A stretch of 64,000 nucleotides of DNA from DAOUJW01 sp034421015 (GCA_034421015.1 DAOUKT010000024.1:46091-110090); one strand, 5' to 3'; positions 1 through 8,029 are shown, counted from the stretch's first letter. A program made the numbers and translations. Notes: generated by a model not told the origin, from the sequence alone.

Positions 1-2
1 AC

Positions 3-875
3 GTTGTGGTGGGACTGTACGAGGGCAGCTCAAGCTGGCCCAGGGCCGAGGAGGCCGGCCTCAGAGTCGCCGCCGTGTCGGACGTCGCTCAGCAGGCGGA
101 CATGATGATGATGCTGGTGCCGGACCACCTCCAGTCGAGGATCTACCGGGAGTCCATCCAGCCGCATCTCGCGGAGGGCAAGACCCTCATGTTCGCCCAC
201 GGCTTCAACATACACTACCAGCAGATAGTCCCGCCCACGCAGGTGGACGTGTCAATGGTGGCGCCCAAGGCCCCCGGACACCGAATGCGTGAGATTTTCA
301 CACGAGGCTCAGGCGTGCCGGGCCTGCTGGCCATTCACCAGGACGCCTCCGGCAAGGCCAAGGACAACGCCCTGGCCTACGCCAAGGGGGTCGGGTGCAC
401 CCGCGCCGGAGTGCTGGACACAACCTTCAAAGAAGAGACGGAGACCGACCTCTTCGGGGAGCAGACCATCCTCTGCGGCGGCGTTGCGGCCCTGATCAAG
501 GCCGGTTTCGAGACCCTGGTGGAGGCCGGCTACCAGCCGGAGTCCGCCTACTTCGAGTGCCTCCACGAGCTCAAGCTCATTGTAGACCTCATCTACCAGG
601 GCGGCCTGGGCTACATGCGATACTCCGTCAGCGATACGGCGGAGTACGGCGACTACAGCCGCGGGCCTCGTGTCATTGACGAGCACGTCAAGGAGAATAT
701 GAAGCTCATCCTTGAGGACATCCAGAACGGCTCCTTCGCCCGCGAGTGGATCGCTGAGAACGACGAGGGCCGGCCGCGCTTCAACCGCATGCGGCAGGAG
801 GACGCCAACCATTCCATTGAGAAGGTGGGCAAGGAACTACGCGGCCTGATGGGTTTCTTGAAGGACGCGGATTAA
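3..875 (+). CDS. ilvC: Ketol-acid reductoisomerase, 5' end cut by window edge
   Basis: This enzyme converts acetolactate or acetohydroxybutyrate to the dihydroxy acids of valine, leucine and isoleucine synthesis, using NADPH and Mg2+. The reading frame is open to the left edge, so about 40 N-terminal residues, including the GxGxxG start of the Rossmann fold, lie outside the window. Visible family motifs are the FAHGFNIHY segment, VDVSMVAPKAPGH, and the C-terminal knotted domain with FKEETETDLFGEQ, CLHELKLIVDLIYQGG and SDTAEYGDY, which carry the metal-binding acidic residues. The C-terminus (GLMGFLKDAD) is complete. The GTG triplets at the left edge are internal codons, not the real start. leuA lies downstream on the same strand, so this is the end of a branched-chain amino-acid cluster. 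Confidence 0.95.
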   Translation, partial: VVVGLYEGSSSWPRAEEAGLRVAAVSDVAQQADMMMMLVPDHLQSRIYRESIQPHLAEGKTLMFAHGFNIHYQQIVPPTQVDVSMVAPKAPGHRMREIFTRGSGVPGLLAIHQDASGKAKDNALAYAKGVGCTRAGVLDTTFKEETETDLFGEQTILCGGVAALIKAGFETLVEAGYQPESAYFECLHELKLIVDLIYQGGLGYMRYSVSDTAEYGDYSRGPRVIDEHVKENMKLILEDIQNGSFAREWIAENDEGRPRFNRMRQEDANHSIEKVGKELRGLMGFLKDAD

Positions 876-901
876 AGTTCCATGTCATGAGGTAATTGTA
901 A

Positions 902-1339
902 ATGGCGCGCGGAGAAATAGCAGACCGAATCCGTGACTACCTAAAAAATGAGGTTGAAGTTGCCCGCGGAGATGGGGGACAGTACATAAAGTTTCGCGCC
1001 GGAGACATAAGCAAGGCTCTTAAGGCTCTTGGTGTAGGGAATGCCCAAGTCTGCAATGTGCTCAAGGGCAAGCAGTTTCATTCTCAGGCAAGGGTGAAAC
1101 TCCTAAAGGACAAGACAACGGGGCCCCCAAGTGGTATGGGTGGAAACGTCGTGTGCCATTACGAAATATTGGGACAGGTGGCAACGGCAGAGGATTTGGA
1201 ACGGGATGCGCCTGAGCCGCTGCGCCAGCAAATTCTTGGCCTGACGCCTGCCGAGTTCCAGGAGTTGACTCGCTATTATTGGATGAACAAGGGATTCTCC
1301 AAAGCGGAAATAAATGTTACCCTGAGTATGACAGTGTAA
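902..1339 (+). CDS. Unknown 145-residue protein
   Basis: I do not recognise this family. The gene follows ilvC after 26 bases with a GAGGT ribosome site just upstream of the ATG. The N-terminal part (MARGEIADRIRDYLKNEVEVARGDG) and the segment FRAGDISKALKALGVGNAQVCNVLKG look like a small helical, winged-helix-like fold, which would suit a DNA-binding or replication-associated protein, but that is inference from the pattern alone. The C-terminus is acidic and helical. Codon use is more AT-rich than in ilvC and leuA, suggesting separate acquisition. There are no membrane segments or signal peptide. Confidence 0.6.
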   Translation: MARGEIADRIRDYLKNEVEVARGDGGQYIKFRAGDISKALKALGVGNAQVCNVLKGKQFHSQARVKLLKDKTTGPPSGMGGNVVCHYEILGQVATAEDLERDAPEPLRQQILGLTPAEFQELTRYYWMNKGFSKAEINVTLSMTV

Positions 1340-1385
1340 ATCAGCGCCTGACCATTCGCTCAGGCCATTAGGAGCATATTCAGAA

Positions 1386-1601
1386 ATGACTACAACTCAG
1401 GAAGCGCCAGAGGGTGAGCGCCTGGCGAGGCTGGAAGCAACCACAGAGGCAGTTGTTCGTGAGGTCGGCCTCATCAGGCAAGACATTCGTGATCTCGACA
1501 ACAAGGTGCGTACCTACTTTCTCTGGACATTGGGAACCCTTGTTGGTATATTGGCCCCGTCCATTATAGGGCTGATAGTCACTCTAATCCTGAAGGCGTA
1601 G
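1386..1601 (+). CDS. Small coiled-coil membrane protein (71 aa)
   Basis: Residues 10-45 form an amphipathic, charged helix with coiled-coil periodicity (LARLEATTEAVVREVGLIRQ onward). A single hydrophobic segment follows at about 46-69 (FLWTLGTLVGILAPSIIGLIVTLIL) and a lysine lies at the end. This layout, a cytoplasmic coiled coil plus one C-terminal membrane anchor, resembles XhlA-type hemolysin-associated phage proteins and other tail-anchored small proteins; no specific function can be given. An AGGAG precedes the ATG. It sits in the ilvC-leuA gap with the 902-1339 gene and shares its lower-GC character. Confidence 0.5.
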   Translation: MTTTQEAPEGERLARLEATTEAVVREVGLIRQDIRDLDNKVRTYFLWTLGTLVGILAPSIIGLIVTLILKA

Positions 1602-1836
1602 CAGAGAGATAGAGAAATGAACGGCTCGGAGGTATCTCACGTAGTCCGCCAGAAGGGACGGCTTATGGCAATGGTCGTCTCGGCGGACTGCGTTGTCCTT
1701 TAGTCTCTCCCAGATTCCCTGGCGCATCTTTGCTCGATAGACGCGCGCGTCCCACTCAGGAACCAATCCTCAGACGCACGCGCAACCCAAATCAAGCTCC
1801 CACCCATGCTGGGAGGAGACAAAGGAGAGACCGGAA

Positions 1837-3381
1837 ATGCCCGACGATAAGGTGATCATCTTCGATACCACGCTGCGAGACGGCGAGCAGGCCGCCGGCG
1901 CAGCCATGACCCTCGATGAGAAGGTAGCAATAGCGAGAAGGCTGGAGCGCCTGCGAGTCGACGTCATAGAGGCCGGGTTCGCCGCCAGCTCACCCGGAGA
2001 CTTCCTGGCAGTCCAGACCATCGCCAGAGAGGTCAGAACGCCAACCATCTGCTCCCTCTCCAGGTGCATCCCTGAAGACGTGGACAGAGCTATGGAGGCC
2101 CTGAAGGGCGCCGCCCACCCGCGCATCCACGTCTTCCTGTCCAGCTCGGACATCCAGATACTGCACCAGCTGCGGAAGAACCGGGAGGAGGTCATGGAGA
2201 TGGCGGTAGCGGCGGTGGAGAGGGCCAAGACCTTCTGCGACGACGTTGAGTTCTCCCCGATGGACGCCACTCGCACACAGCCGGAGTACCTGTACCAGCT
2301 TCTGGAGGCGGCCATCGCCGCGGGGGCCACGACTGTCAACATCCCCGACACCGTGGGCTACGCCATACCGGAGGAGTTCGCCCGTCTGCTGGTCGACATC
2401 CAGAAGAACGTCCCCAACATCGGCAAGGCGGTGCTTTCGGTGCACTGCCACAACGACCTTGGCCTCTCCGTATCCAACAGCCTGGCCGCGGTCAAGGTGG
2501 GCGCGCGGCAGGTGGAGGGCTGCATCAACGGCATCGGAGAGCGGGCTGGGAACGCCTCCCTGGAAGAGGTGATAATGAGCCTGGCCACCCGCAAGGACTA
2601 CTTCGGGGTGGAGATCGGGATAGACACCACGGAGCTGTACCCCACAAGCCGCCTGGTCAGCGACGTCACGGGCTTCGCCGTGCAGGCCAACAAGGCCATT
2701 GTGGGGCAGAACGCCTTCCGCCACGCCTCCGGCATTCACCAGGACGGCGTGCTCAAGGAGCGCACCACCTTTGAGATAATGGACCCCCAGGCCGTCGGCA
2801 TTCCCAGCAACTCCCTGGTGCTTGGCAAGCTGAGCGGCCGCGCCGGGCTCAGGGCAAGGCTTGAGGAGCTGGGCTACCACCTGGACCAGGACGACCTGAA
2901 CTCGGTCTTTGAGGAGTTCAAGAACCTGGCCGACAAGAAGCGAGAGGTGGACGACCGTGACCTGGAGGCGCTGATGGGCGACCACCGCCGTTCGGAGGTC
3001 GAGATCTGCAAGCTGGACCACGTCCAGGTCTCCTGCGGAGACCACGAGATCGCGACGGCCACCGTCCGCATCATCGATCCCGAAGGCCGCGTCCTCACCG
3101 ACGCCGGCACGGGCACCGGCCCCGTGGACGCAGTCTGCGTCGCCATCAACCGCATCCTCCAGGTGCCCAACTCACTCCAGGAGTTCTCCATTGATTCCAT
3201 CACGGAGGGCACGGACGCCATGGGCGTGGTGACCATACGAATTGCCCGGGACGGCAAGGTGTACACAGGCCGGGGGTCCTCCACGGACATCATAGTCGCC
3301 AGCGCAAAGGCCTACGTCAACGCCCTGAACAAGCTCATGGCGATAGAGGGCATACCGGACACCATCGCGGCCATCAGGTAG
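1837..3381 (+). CDS. leuA: 2-isopropylmalate synthase
   Basis: This enzyme condenses acetyl-CoA with 2-oxoisovalerate, the first committed step of leucine synthesis. The DRE-TIM barrel shows TTLRDGEQ (residues about 11-18, metal-binding Asp), HCHNDLG (203-209, metal-binding His pair) and NGIGERAGN (about 231). The linker domain and the C-terminal LeuA regulatory dimer domain (about 385-505, with TGTGPVDAVCVAINRI and the VASAKAYVNALNKL end) are all present, so leucine feedback control is likely. At 514 residues it has the usual length. A GGAGG/AGGAG site precedes the ATG. Citramalate synthase is a relative, but length and the FAASSPGDF pattern fit LeuA best. Confidence 0.94.
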   Translation: MPDDKVIIFDTTLRDGEQAAGAAMTLDEKVAIARRLERLRVDVIEAGFAASSPGDFLAVQTIAREVRTPTICSLSRCIPEDVDRAMEALKGAAHPRIHVFLSSSDIQILHQLRKNREEVMEMAVAAVERAKTFCDDVEFSPMDATRTQPEYLYQLLEAAIAAGATTVNIPDTVGYAIPEEFARLLVDIQKNVPNIGKAVLSVHCHNDLGLSVSNSLAAVKVGARQVEGCINGIGERAGNASLEEVIMSLATRKDYFGVEIGIDTTELYPTSRLVSDVTGFAVQANKAIVGQNAFRHASGIHQDGVLKERTTFEIMDPQAVGIPSNSLVLGKLSGRAGLRARLEELGYHLDQDDLNSVFEEFKNLADKKREVDDRDLEALMGDHRRSEVEICKLDHVQVSCGDHEIATATVRIIDPEGRVLTDAGTGTGPVDAVCVAINRILQVPNSLQEFSIDSITEGTDAMGVVTIRIARDGKVYTGRGSSTDIIVASAKAYVNALNKLMAIEGIPDTIAAIR

Positions 3382-3400
3382 CGACGGGGGTATTGAGGCT

Positions 3401-3757
3401 GTGGGCACGTTCAAGAAGACGATAACCATCGCAGGCGCCAACGGCGGACAGTCCCGGGACATAGAGGCCACGGTGGACACCGGCGCCTTCTTCACCACCG
3501 CGCCCGCTTCAATGCTCCGGGAGTTGGGCATTGAGCCCGTGGACACCCGGACGTTCATCGTTGCAGACGGACGGCGCGTTCGCGTGGACATTGGGGAAGC
3601 GCGGGTCACCCTGGACGGCAGAAGCGCATACACTATGGTGGCCTTTGGAGAGGAGGACGCGCCGCCGCTCCTGGGAGCGCTCACGCTGGAGACGTTCATT
3701 CTGGCCGTTGACCCGGTGGGAGAGCGCCTGGTCCCTATTGAGTTCCTTACGCTCTAA
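3401..3757 (+). CDS. Small retropepsin-like (clan AA) aspartic protease
   Basis: This 118-residue protein has one DTG triad at about residues 26-28 within EATVDTGAFFTTAP. Further down it has the hydrophobic-hydrophobic-Gly pattern (PPLLGALTLETFIL) typical of single-domain retropepsin-like folds, which act as homodimers. Bacterial members of this family are widespread and mostly of unknown substrate. The gene starts with GTG 19 bases after the leuA stop and probably shares its transcript; a strong palindromic terminator follows at 3,800. It has no signal peptide, so it should be cytoplasmic. Confidence 0.75.
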   Translation: MGTFKKTITIAGANGGQSRDIEATVDTGAFFTTAPASMLRELGIEPVDTRTFIVADGRRVRVDIGEARVTLDGRSAYTMVAFGEEDAPPLLGALTLETFILAVDPVGERLVPIEFLTL

Positions 3758-3799
3758 GGACGCAGGGCCCTCCCCTGCCCCGCTATAGTGAGCTTCCCA

Positions 3800-3829
3800 A
3801 GCGGGGGCGATTCGCGAATCGCCCCCGCT
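3800..3829. terminator. Perfect 30-bp palindrome, terminator after leuA unit
   Basis: The two 15-base arms are exact reverse complements without a spacer (AGCGGGGGCGATTCG and its complement). The pairing continues imperfectly outward as GTGAGC/GCTCAC. It lies 42 bases after the stop at 3,757 and is followed by a short T-containing stretch, so a factor-independent terminator for the ilvC-leuA-protease run is the simplest reading. Confidence 0.65.
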
Positions 3830-3857
3830 CACTTTCGCTGGACGTGCCCGCAGCGCA

Positions 3858-3888
3858 TTCCTTACGACTTCATTACAATTTCATTACA
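3858..3888 (+). promoter_or_regulatory. Three direct TTCMTTAC repeats at 11-bp spacing
   Basis: TTCCTTACG at 3,858, TTCATTACA at 3,869 and TTCATTACA at 3,880 repeat exactly every 11 bases, about one helical turn. Tandem direct repeats with this period are characteristic of OmpR/PhoB-family response-regulator binding sites. The array lies about 80 bases upstream of the promoter of the permease genes. The regulator itself is not in the window. Confidence 0.45.
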
Positions 3889-3966
3889 GCTACGGATGAT
3901 TGCTTCTCACGCCCGAAATATCGAGTGGAGAGCGGCGCAAAACCCCCGAAATGCTGACGGCTCTCG

Positions 3967-3996
3967 TTGACGCGCCTCGCCGAAGGCCACTATCAT
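3967..3996 (+). promoter_or_regulatory. Sigma70-type promoter for the permease pair
   Basis: TTGACG at 3,967-3,972 is followed after 18 bases by TATCAT at 3,991-3,996. The first permease ATG at 4,039 lies 42 bases on, with an AAGGAGG ribosome site at about 4,027. Confidence 0.5.
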
Positions 3997-4038
3997 CCTG
4001 CTCCAAAGTAAAGCGCTCTTCCGGCAAGGAGGAACGTC

Positions 4039-5049
4039 ATGCCCAAGTACATTGCGCAACGGCTTCTGACGGGGCTGCTCACAGTCCTCATCGCCTCTGT
4101 CTTGATCTTCGCCATACTCCGCCCTGTTTATGCTTTTGCACCCGAGAGATTCGTAGCGTGTCTGGGAGCTTGTGATTTCACCGATGAGGACCGGAGGAGG
4201 CTCAAAGAGAGCCTTGGACTGGTCGACCCCCTGCACATGCAGTACGTCAGTTGGATTTGGGGCTTCGCTTCAGGGGACTGGGGAGAGTCCATGTTCTCCA
4301 GTGAAGGGATAAGGGAGGACTGCATCGAAAAGCTGCCAGTGACCCTCCAGCTGGTCGCAATGGCCCAAGCCGTAGCCGTGCTGGTCGGCATACCAGCCGG
4401 AGCGCTCATGGCCCTGAAGAGGCGCTCATGGATAGACCTCATGGGAGGAGTAGTCTCCAGGATGTGGCTCGGATTACCTATTTTCTGGACATCCACCCTG
4501 CTCCTGGTGGGCGGACTCTACTTCCTAGAGTGGAGCCCTGAAGTCGGATACATCCCCCTCCTAGATGACCCAACAGGCAATCTGATCATGTTTGCCTGGC
4601 CCGCGTTGGTCTTGGGCGTTCCCGCTTCCGCCACAGTTGCCGTTATGGTCCGCTCAGCCATGCTCGAGGCTTTGCGCCAGGATGACGTGCAGACTATGAC
4701 TGAAGCAGAGGAGAGTTACTCTGTTGCCGTCTTCATCGATACTCTGAGATATACTCTGGCGCCGGCGGTGGTTGCCTCAGGACTCATTTTCCCCGCTGTC
4801 GTTGGCGGCGCGCTGCTGATGGAACTGATCTTCGTACTGGACGGTGTGGGCGACATGTTCACAGAAGCCGCAAACCAGAGGGACCTCCCCGTCATGGAGT
4901 ATCTCGCCCTCTTCTTCGCCGTATGGGTGATTGCGGTCAACACACTGGTCGACATCCTGTGCGGCTGGCTGGACCAGGAAGCCCGCTCCACAAGGAAGCC
5001 GCCCAGAGAAGAGTGGAACCATCTGGCAAACCCCGTGCGTCTGGTGTAA
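4039..5049 (+). CDS. Divergent DppB-type ABC transporter permease
   Basis: This is a 336-residue inner-membrane permease of the peptide/nickel (DppB/OppB) family, with the typical start PKYIAQRLLTGLLTVLIASVLIF and about six membrane segments. It aligns along its whole length with the next gene, so the two are a tandem duplicate. The cytoplasmic EAA loop, which docks on the ATPase, is altered: where the neighbour has ARAKGLSG, this protein has MTEAEESYS, so the conserved glycine is gone. An AAGGAGG site precedes the ATG. No ATPase or binding-protein gene lies nearby. It may form a heterodimer with the next permease or may be decaying. Confidence 0.8.
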   Translation: MPKYIAQRLLTGLLTVLIASVLIFAILRPVYAFAPERFVACLGACDFTDEDRRRLKESLGLVDPLHMQYVSWIWGFASGDWGESMFSSEGIREDCIEKLPVTLQLVAMAQAVAVLVGIPAGALMALKRRSWIDLMGGVVSRMWLGLPIFWTSTLLLVGGLYFLEWSPEVGYIPLLDDPTGNLIMFAWPALVLGVPASATVAVMVRSAMLEALRQDDVQTMTEAEESYSVAVFIDTLRYTLAPAVVASGLIFPAVVGGALLMELIFVLDGVGDMFTEAANQRDLPVMEYLALFFAVWVIAVNTLVDILCGWLDQEARSTRKPPREEWNHLANPVRLV

Positions 5050-5080
5050 ACTAGCTCCCAAGTCTCAAAAGAAGGACGCC

Positions 5081-6043
5081 ATGCACAGATATATCGCACA
5101 AAGGCTATTGCAGGGGCTGCTCAGCGCGGTGCTCGTGTCACTGCTGATCTTCGTCATCCTCCGGATAGCGCCCGGAGACGTGGCAATGATGGTGTACACC
5201 CAGGGAGACGAGGGCATTGAGGACATTGACCAGGAGGCTCTGCAGCGGATCAGGGAAAACCTTGGACTGCACAGGCCCCTTCACATGCAGTACCTGGTCT
5301 GGGTGCAGGACATGGTAACCTTCGACTGGGGCACCTCGTACTTCCACGGAGGAAACGTATTCGAGGACTTCATGCGAAAACTCCCCGTCACGGTGGAGCT
5401 GGGGGTCCTGAGCTTGGCGCTGTCCGTCGCCATCGCGTTCCCAATTGGACTGATAATGGCGTTAAAGCAGGACACATGGAGCGACTACGTCGGCAGGGTT
5501 TTCTCCCTTGGCGGCCTCTCCATACCCAATTTCTGGATTGCGACCATGCTACTGGTCGCAGGGCTATACCTCTTCGGATGGAGCCCGCGCCTGGAATACA
5601 GGCACATCTGGGATGACCCCTTCGGAAACATCAGCCTGATGTTCTGGCCGGCCGTCATCGTGGGCTACAGCTCTACGGCGGTTAAGGCCAGGATGCTCCG
5701 CTCCTCCATGCTGGAGGTGCTGCGGCAGGACTACATCAGGACTGCCCGGGCAAAGGGGTTGAGCGGAATGGTTGTCACCTACCGCCACGCGTTGAGGAAC
5801 GCAATGCTGCCCGTTGTGACCATAGTTGGTTTCTCGGTGGCAGCCATCATCGGCGGCTCAGTGATTATGGAGACCATATTCCAGATGCCCGGACTGGGCG
5901 CGTACCTGGTGGCCGGGATGAACAGCCGGGACTACAATATCGTTCAGTCCCTGGTGACATTCTTTGCTATGTGGATCATCCTGATCAACATAGCCGTGGA
6001 CATCTCCTACGCATGGCTGGACCCGCGCATCAGGTTCGATTAG
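5081..6043 (+). CDS. DppB-type ABC transporter permease
   Basis: This 320-residue permease of the peptide/opine/nickel importer family begins HRYIAQRLLQGLLSAVLVSLLIFVILRIAPGD, the family signature for the first membrane helix. It keeps the DWGTSY segment and an intact EAA loop (DYIRTARAKGLSGMVVTYRHALRNAMLPVV), so it can couple to an ATPase. The open frame extends upstream into the previous gene, but the ATG at 5,081 gives the normal family start. It lies 31 bases after the sister permease and the two share a promoter and terminator. The DppC-type permease, ATPases and binding protein must lie elsewhere if the transporter is functional. Confidence 0.88.
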   Translation: MHRYIAQRLLQGLLSAVLVSLLIFVILRIAPGDVAMMVYTQGDEGIEDIDQEALQRIRENLGLHRPLHMQYLVWVQDMVTFDWGTSYFHGGNVFEDFMRKLPVTVELGVLSLALSVAIAFPIGLIMALKQDTWSDYVGRVFSLGGLSIPNFWIATMLLVAGLYLFGWSPRLEYRHIWDDPFGNISLMFWPAVIVGYSSTAVKARMLRSSMLEVLRQDYIRTARAKGLSGMVVTYRHALRNAMLPVVTIVGFSVAAIIGGSVIMETIFQMPGLGAYLVAGMNSRDYNIVQSLVTFFAMWIILINIAVDISYAWLDPRIRFD

Positions 6044-6069
6044 CGATAGCTGCCAGGCCTGCAATCAAG

Positions 6070-6108
6070 CGCCGCTCGCTCCCTTCGACACGCTCAGGGC
6101 GAGCGGCG
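6070..6108. terminator. Hairpin terminator after the permease pair
   Basis: A perfect 10-bp stem, CGCCGCTCGC at 6,070-6,079 with its complement at 6,099-6,108, encloses a loop containing the common dispersed motif TTCGACACGCTCAGGG. It begins 27 bases after the permease stop. Confidence 0.5.
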
Positions 6109-6159
6109 TTGAGTTTGGCGCTAACAGAATTGCAGCCCACCAGCAGGATTCCTGCCTAC

Positions 6160-6347
6160 GGAGACCTTTGAATAACCACGGCTGAGGCGCGCTCCTCCCG
6201 ACCATTCCTGCGGAAGCAGGAATCCATGTGGCCCAATATAGAAGGAAATAGATTCCCGCCCCCGTATCGGGGTACGGGGCAAGCTTCGCGGGAATGACGA
6301 TAAACGTATTTCCTCCGGCATGCCGCCTTAGTTGCGCAAAGGTCTCC
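6160..6347. repeat. MITE/REP-like element, copy A
   Basis: A 188-bp intergenic element with terminal inverted repeats: GGAGACCTTTG at 6,160-6,170 and its exact complement at 6,337-6,347. The similarity runs imperfectly outward through ATTCCTGC. The core contains ACCATTCCTGCGGAAGCAGG and a hairpin-forming ATTCCCG...CGGGAATGACGATAA block. The core recurs at about 14,685 and 37,470. This copy has an extra GC-rich palindromic stretch (CCCCGTATCGGGGTACGGGG) inside the second hairpin. It carries no gene and ends 34 bases from the 3' end of the truncated dehydrogenase. Confidence 0.6.
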
Positions 6348-6380
6348 CTACGCAGGAATGGTTGTGTGGAGAGCAGCCGG

Positions 6381-7202
6381 CTAAGACTCTTCCTTGCTTT
6401 GCTGCCTCAGAAACTCCTCGACGCTTCGGACGGTCTCATCGTCGGACCTGAGGATCAGGTAAGCCCCTCGCCCGCCGCCGGTGGTGGCCTGGGCTATCTC
6501 CCACCCCTGGTACTGATGCCCAATCAGGCAGTCCGCAGGAACTCGCACGTCCTCCAACTCAATGTGGCTGTCGCTGCCCATCAGCATGTCCTGTCTGCTG
6601 ACGGAAATGCCCGGCGAGTTCGCGTCTATCATGAACACGCCCAGGTTCAGCCTGGAGGGGCGGGTGACATCGGTTACGGCCAGGGTCCAGAGATAGTCGG
6701 GGTCAAACCGTGCCATGACAAAGGCCTTGCTGCCGTTGACGACCCACTCCCCGCCATCGCGGACGGCGTGGGTCTTGATGGAGGCCAGGTCGCTGCCGGT
6801 CTCCCACTCGGCAAAGAGCTGCCAGACTACGGTCTCCCCGCGGAGGGCCGGAGGGACGTACAGCTCCTTCTGCTCCGGCGTTCCCCATATAAGCAGAGGG
6901 GGAATCCAGCGCTGGCTGTTGCCAATTGACGGCAGGTTCAGGCGCCCAATCTCCTCCTGGAAAACCGTCTCAAGCCCCGGGTGCAGCCCGCCTCCACCCC
7001 ACTCGATGGGCCACGACGGGGCCAGCCAGCCCTTGGCCCCCAGCTTGCACCGGAAGTCCCTGAGGGCCTGCTGGGTCTCCTTGTCCAGTGAGGTGTTTCC
7101 GGGAGGGATTGCCAGGTCCCTGGGCGCATTGCCGTCCAGCCAGGCGCGGAGGGCCTCTCGAAACTGCTGCTGCTCGTCGGTGTAGTGGATTTCGAAGTCC
7201 AC
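6381..7202 (-). CDS. Acyl-CoA dehydrogenase lacking the C-terminal domain
   Basis: This flavoprotein-family member has the N-terminal helical domain (about 5-120) and the middle beta domain (about 125-235: WQLFAEWETGSDLASIKT, WVVNGSKAFV, GVFMIDANSPGIS, DVRVPADCLIGH). It stops at 273 residues, soon after GGGRGAYLILRSD, whereas the family is usually 370-400 residues. The missing C-terminal four-helix domain carries the catalytic Glu in the short/medium-chain family, so this chain alone should not oxidise acyl-CoA by the usual mechanism. It starts with GTG behind a GGAGGG site. A MITE-like repeat lies just beyond the stop. It could be a decayed gene or a two-chain dehydrogenase whose partner is elsewhere. 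Confidence 0.8.
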   Translation of the reverse strand: MDFEIHYTDEQQQFREALRAWLDGNAPRDLAIPPGNTSLDKETQQALRDFRCKLGAKGWLAPSWPIEWGGGGLHPGLETVFQEEIGRLNLPSIGNSQRWIPPLLIWGTPEQKELYVPPALRGETVVWQLFAEWETGSDLASIKTHAVRDGGEWVVNGSKAFVMARFDPDYLWTLAVTDVTRPSRLNLGVFMIDANSPGISVSRQDMLMGSDSHIELEDVRVPADCLIGHQYQGWEIAQATTGGGRGAYLILRSDDETVRSVEEFLRQQSKEES

Positions 7203-7523
7203 AACGCCCTCCTTTCCAAGTCGCCGCCTTCCGACTGGGCAAGCCCTTGTACGCTCCGTTTCGAAGGAGCTATCTGACCATGATGCAGCGAGTTGGGGAA
7301 ACTAACCAATATTACCACCAAACCCAGTGGTGCGACTACACCGCGCCCCTGCTGCGGGAAACCGGCTACGACGGCCATAACCAGCGTGATTACGGCGATT
7401 CTCGCGGGCGACATCAGGATTGGGCTTCCGGAGGAGGCGCGGACAACTTCCGGAGGTCGCAAGCGGCCATTTGAAGAGACAGCGGTGGCGGGACACGTGG
7501 AATCGAGACAGCTCCAGCCCGGT
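7203..7523. other. Intergenic stretch without a supported gene
   Basis: This 320-base gap between the dehydrogenase start and the Fur-family gene stop holds only the dehydrogenase ribosome site near 7,210. A minus-strand frame here has a short hydrophobic run but no start or ribosome site I can support and it overlaps the dehydrogenase, so I do not call it. No clear terminator was seen. Confidence 0.4.
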
Positions 7524-7991
7524 CTAGATTCCCTGCGCTTCCTCCATGCAGTTGTAGCAGACGACGTAGAACTCGATGCGGTGTCCTACAACGGCTCCCG
7601 GAATCTCGCCGCCAATGGCCCTCACAAGCCGCTCCACGACAGCTGCACGGAACTCGCCCACCGCTCCGCACTTTACGCATACGGTGTGGTGATGGTGTTC
7701 GTTGCGGGACAGGCTGTACTTCGGAGCGCCGTCCATCAGCGCCAGCTTGCAGATGACCCCCTCTTCCAGGAGCAGCTTTATGGTCCTGTAGACCGTGGCC
7801 CTGCCCACGGAGGGAAGCTCGTCGCTGATTTCCTCTACAGTGAAACCGGACTCTTTTCCCTCCAGGTGACTTATGATTGCCTGCCTTGGAGCCGTGCACC
7901 TGTAGCCCCGGTCCTCAAGCACGGCCATCAGGTTGGGGCGGGTCGAATGCATTTCAGTTATCTTGCCGGCAACTGACTTCACGTCTTGCAT
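7524..7991 (-). CDS. Fur-family metal-dependent transcriptional regulator
   Basis: A 155-residue repressor of the Fur/Zur/PerR family. The winged helix occupies about residues 15-85 (TAPRQAIISHLEGK, GRATVYRTIKLLLEEG). The dimerisation and metal domain follows, with the HHHH run and two CxxC pairs (CVKCG and CYNC) that would bind structural zinc. The family cannot be split into iron, zinc or peroxide sensors by eye. The promoter places the start of transcription only a few bases before the ATG, so the mRNA is probably leaderless. No target operator could be identified in the window. Confidence 0.88.
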   Translation of the reverse strand: MQDVKSVAGKITEMHSTRPNLMAVLEDRGYRCTAPRQAIISHLEGKESGFTVEEISDELPSVGRATVYRTIKLLLEEGVICKLALMDGAPKYSLSRNEHHHHTVCVKCGAVGEFRAAVVERLVRAIGGEIPGAVVGHRIEFYVVCYNCMEEAQGI

Positions 7992-8000
7992 AGTACCTAT

Positions 8001-8029
8001 AGTCTACTACGAGGGAGATTGGGTATCAA
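8001..8029 (-). promoter_or_regulatory. Promoter of the Fur-family gene
   Basis: On the minus strand TTGATA (8,024-8,029) is followed after 17 bases by TAGACT (8,001-8,006). The ATG begins at 7,991, nine bases beyond the -10 box, leaving no room for a ribosome site. Confidence 0.5.

Noticed and set aside
1584..1766. Minus-strand 60-codon ORF in the gap before leuA
   Set aside because: It runs against the local gene direction, has no ribosome site and spans the leader of leuA.
6938..7462. Minus-strand 174-codon ORF with a hydrophobic start upstream of the dehydrogenase
   Set aside because: Half of it is the shadow of the dehydrogenase gene in another frame, and the hydrophobic part has no supported start.
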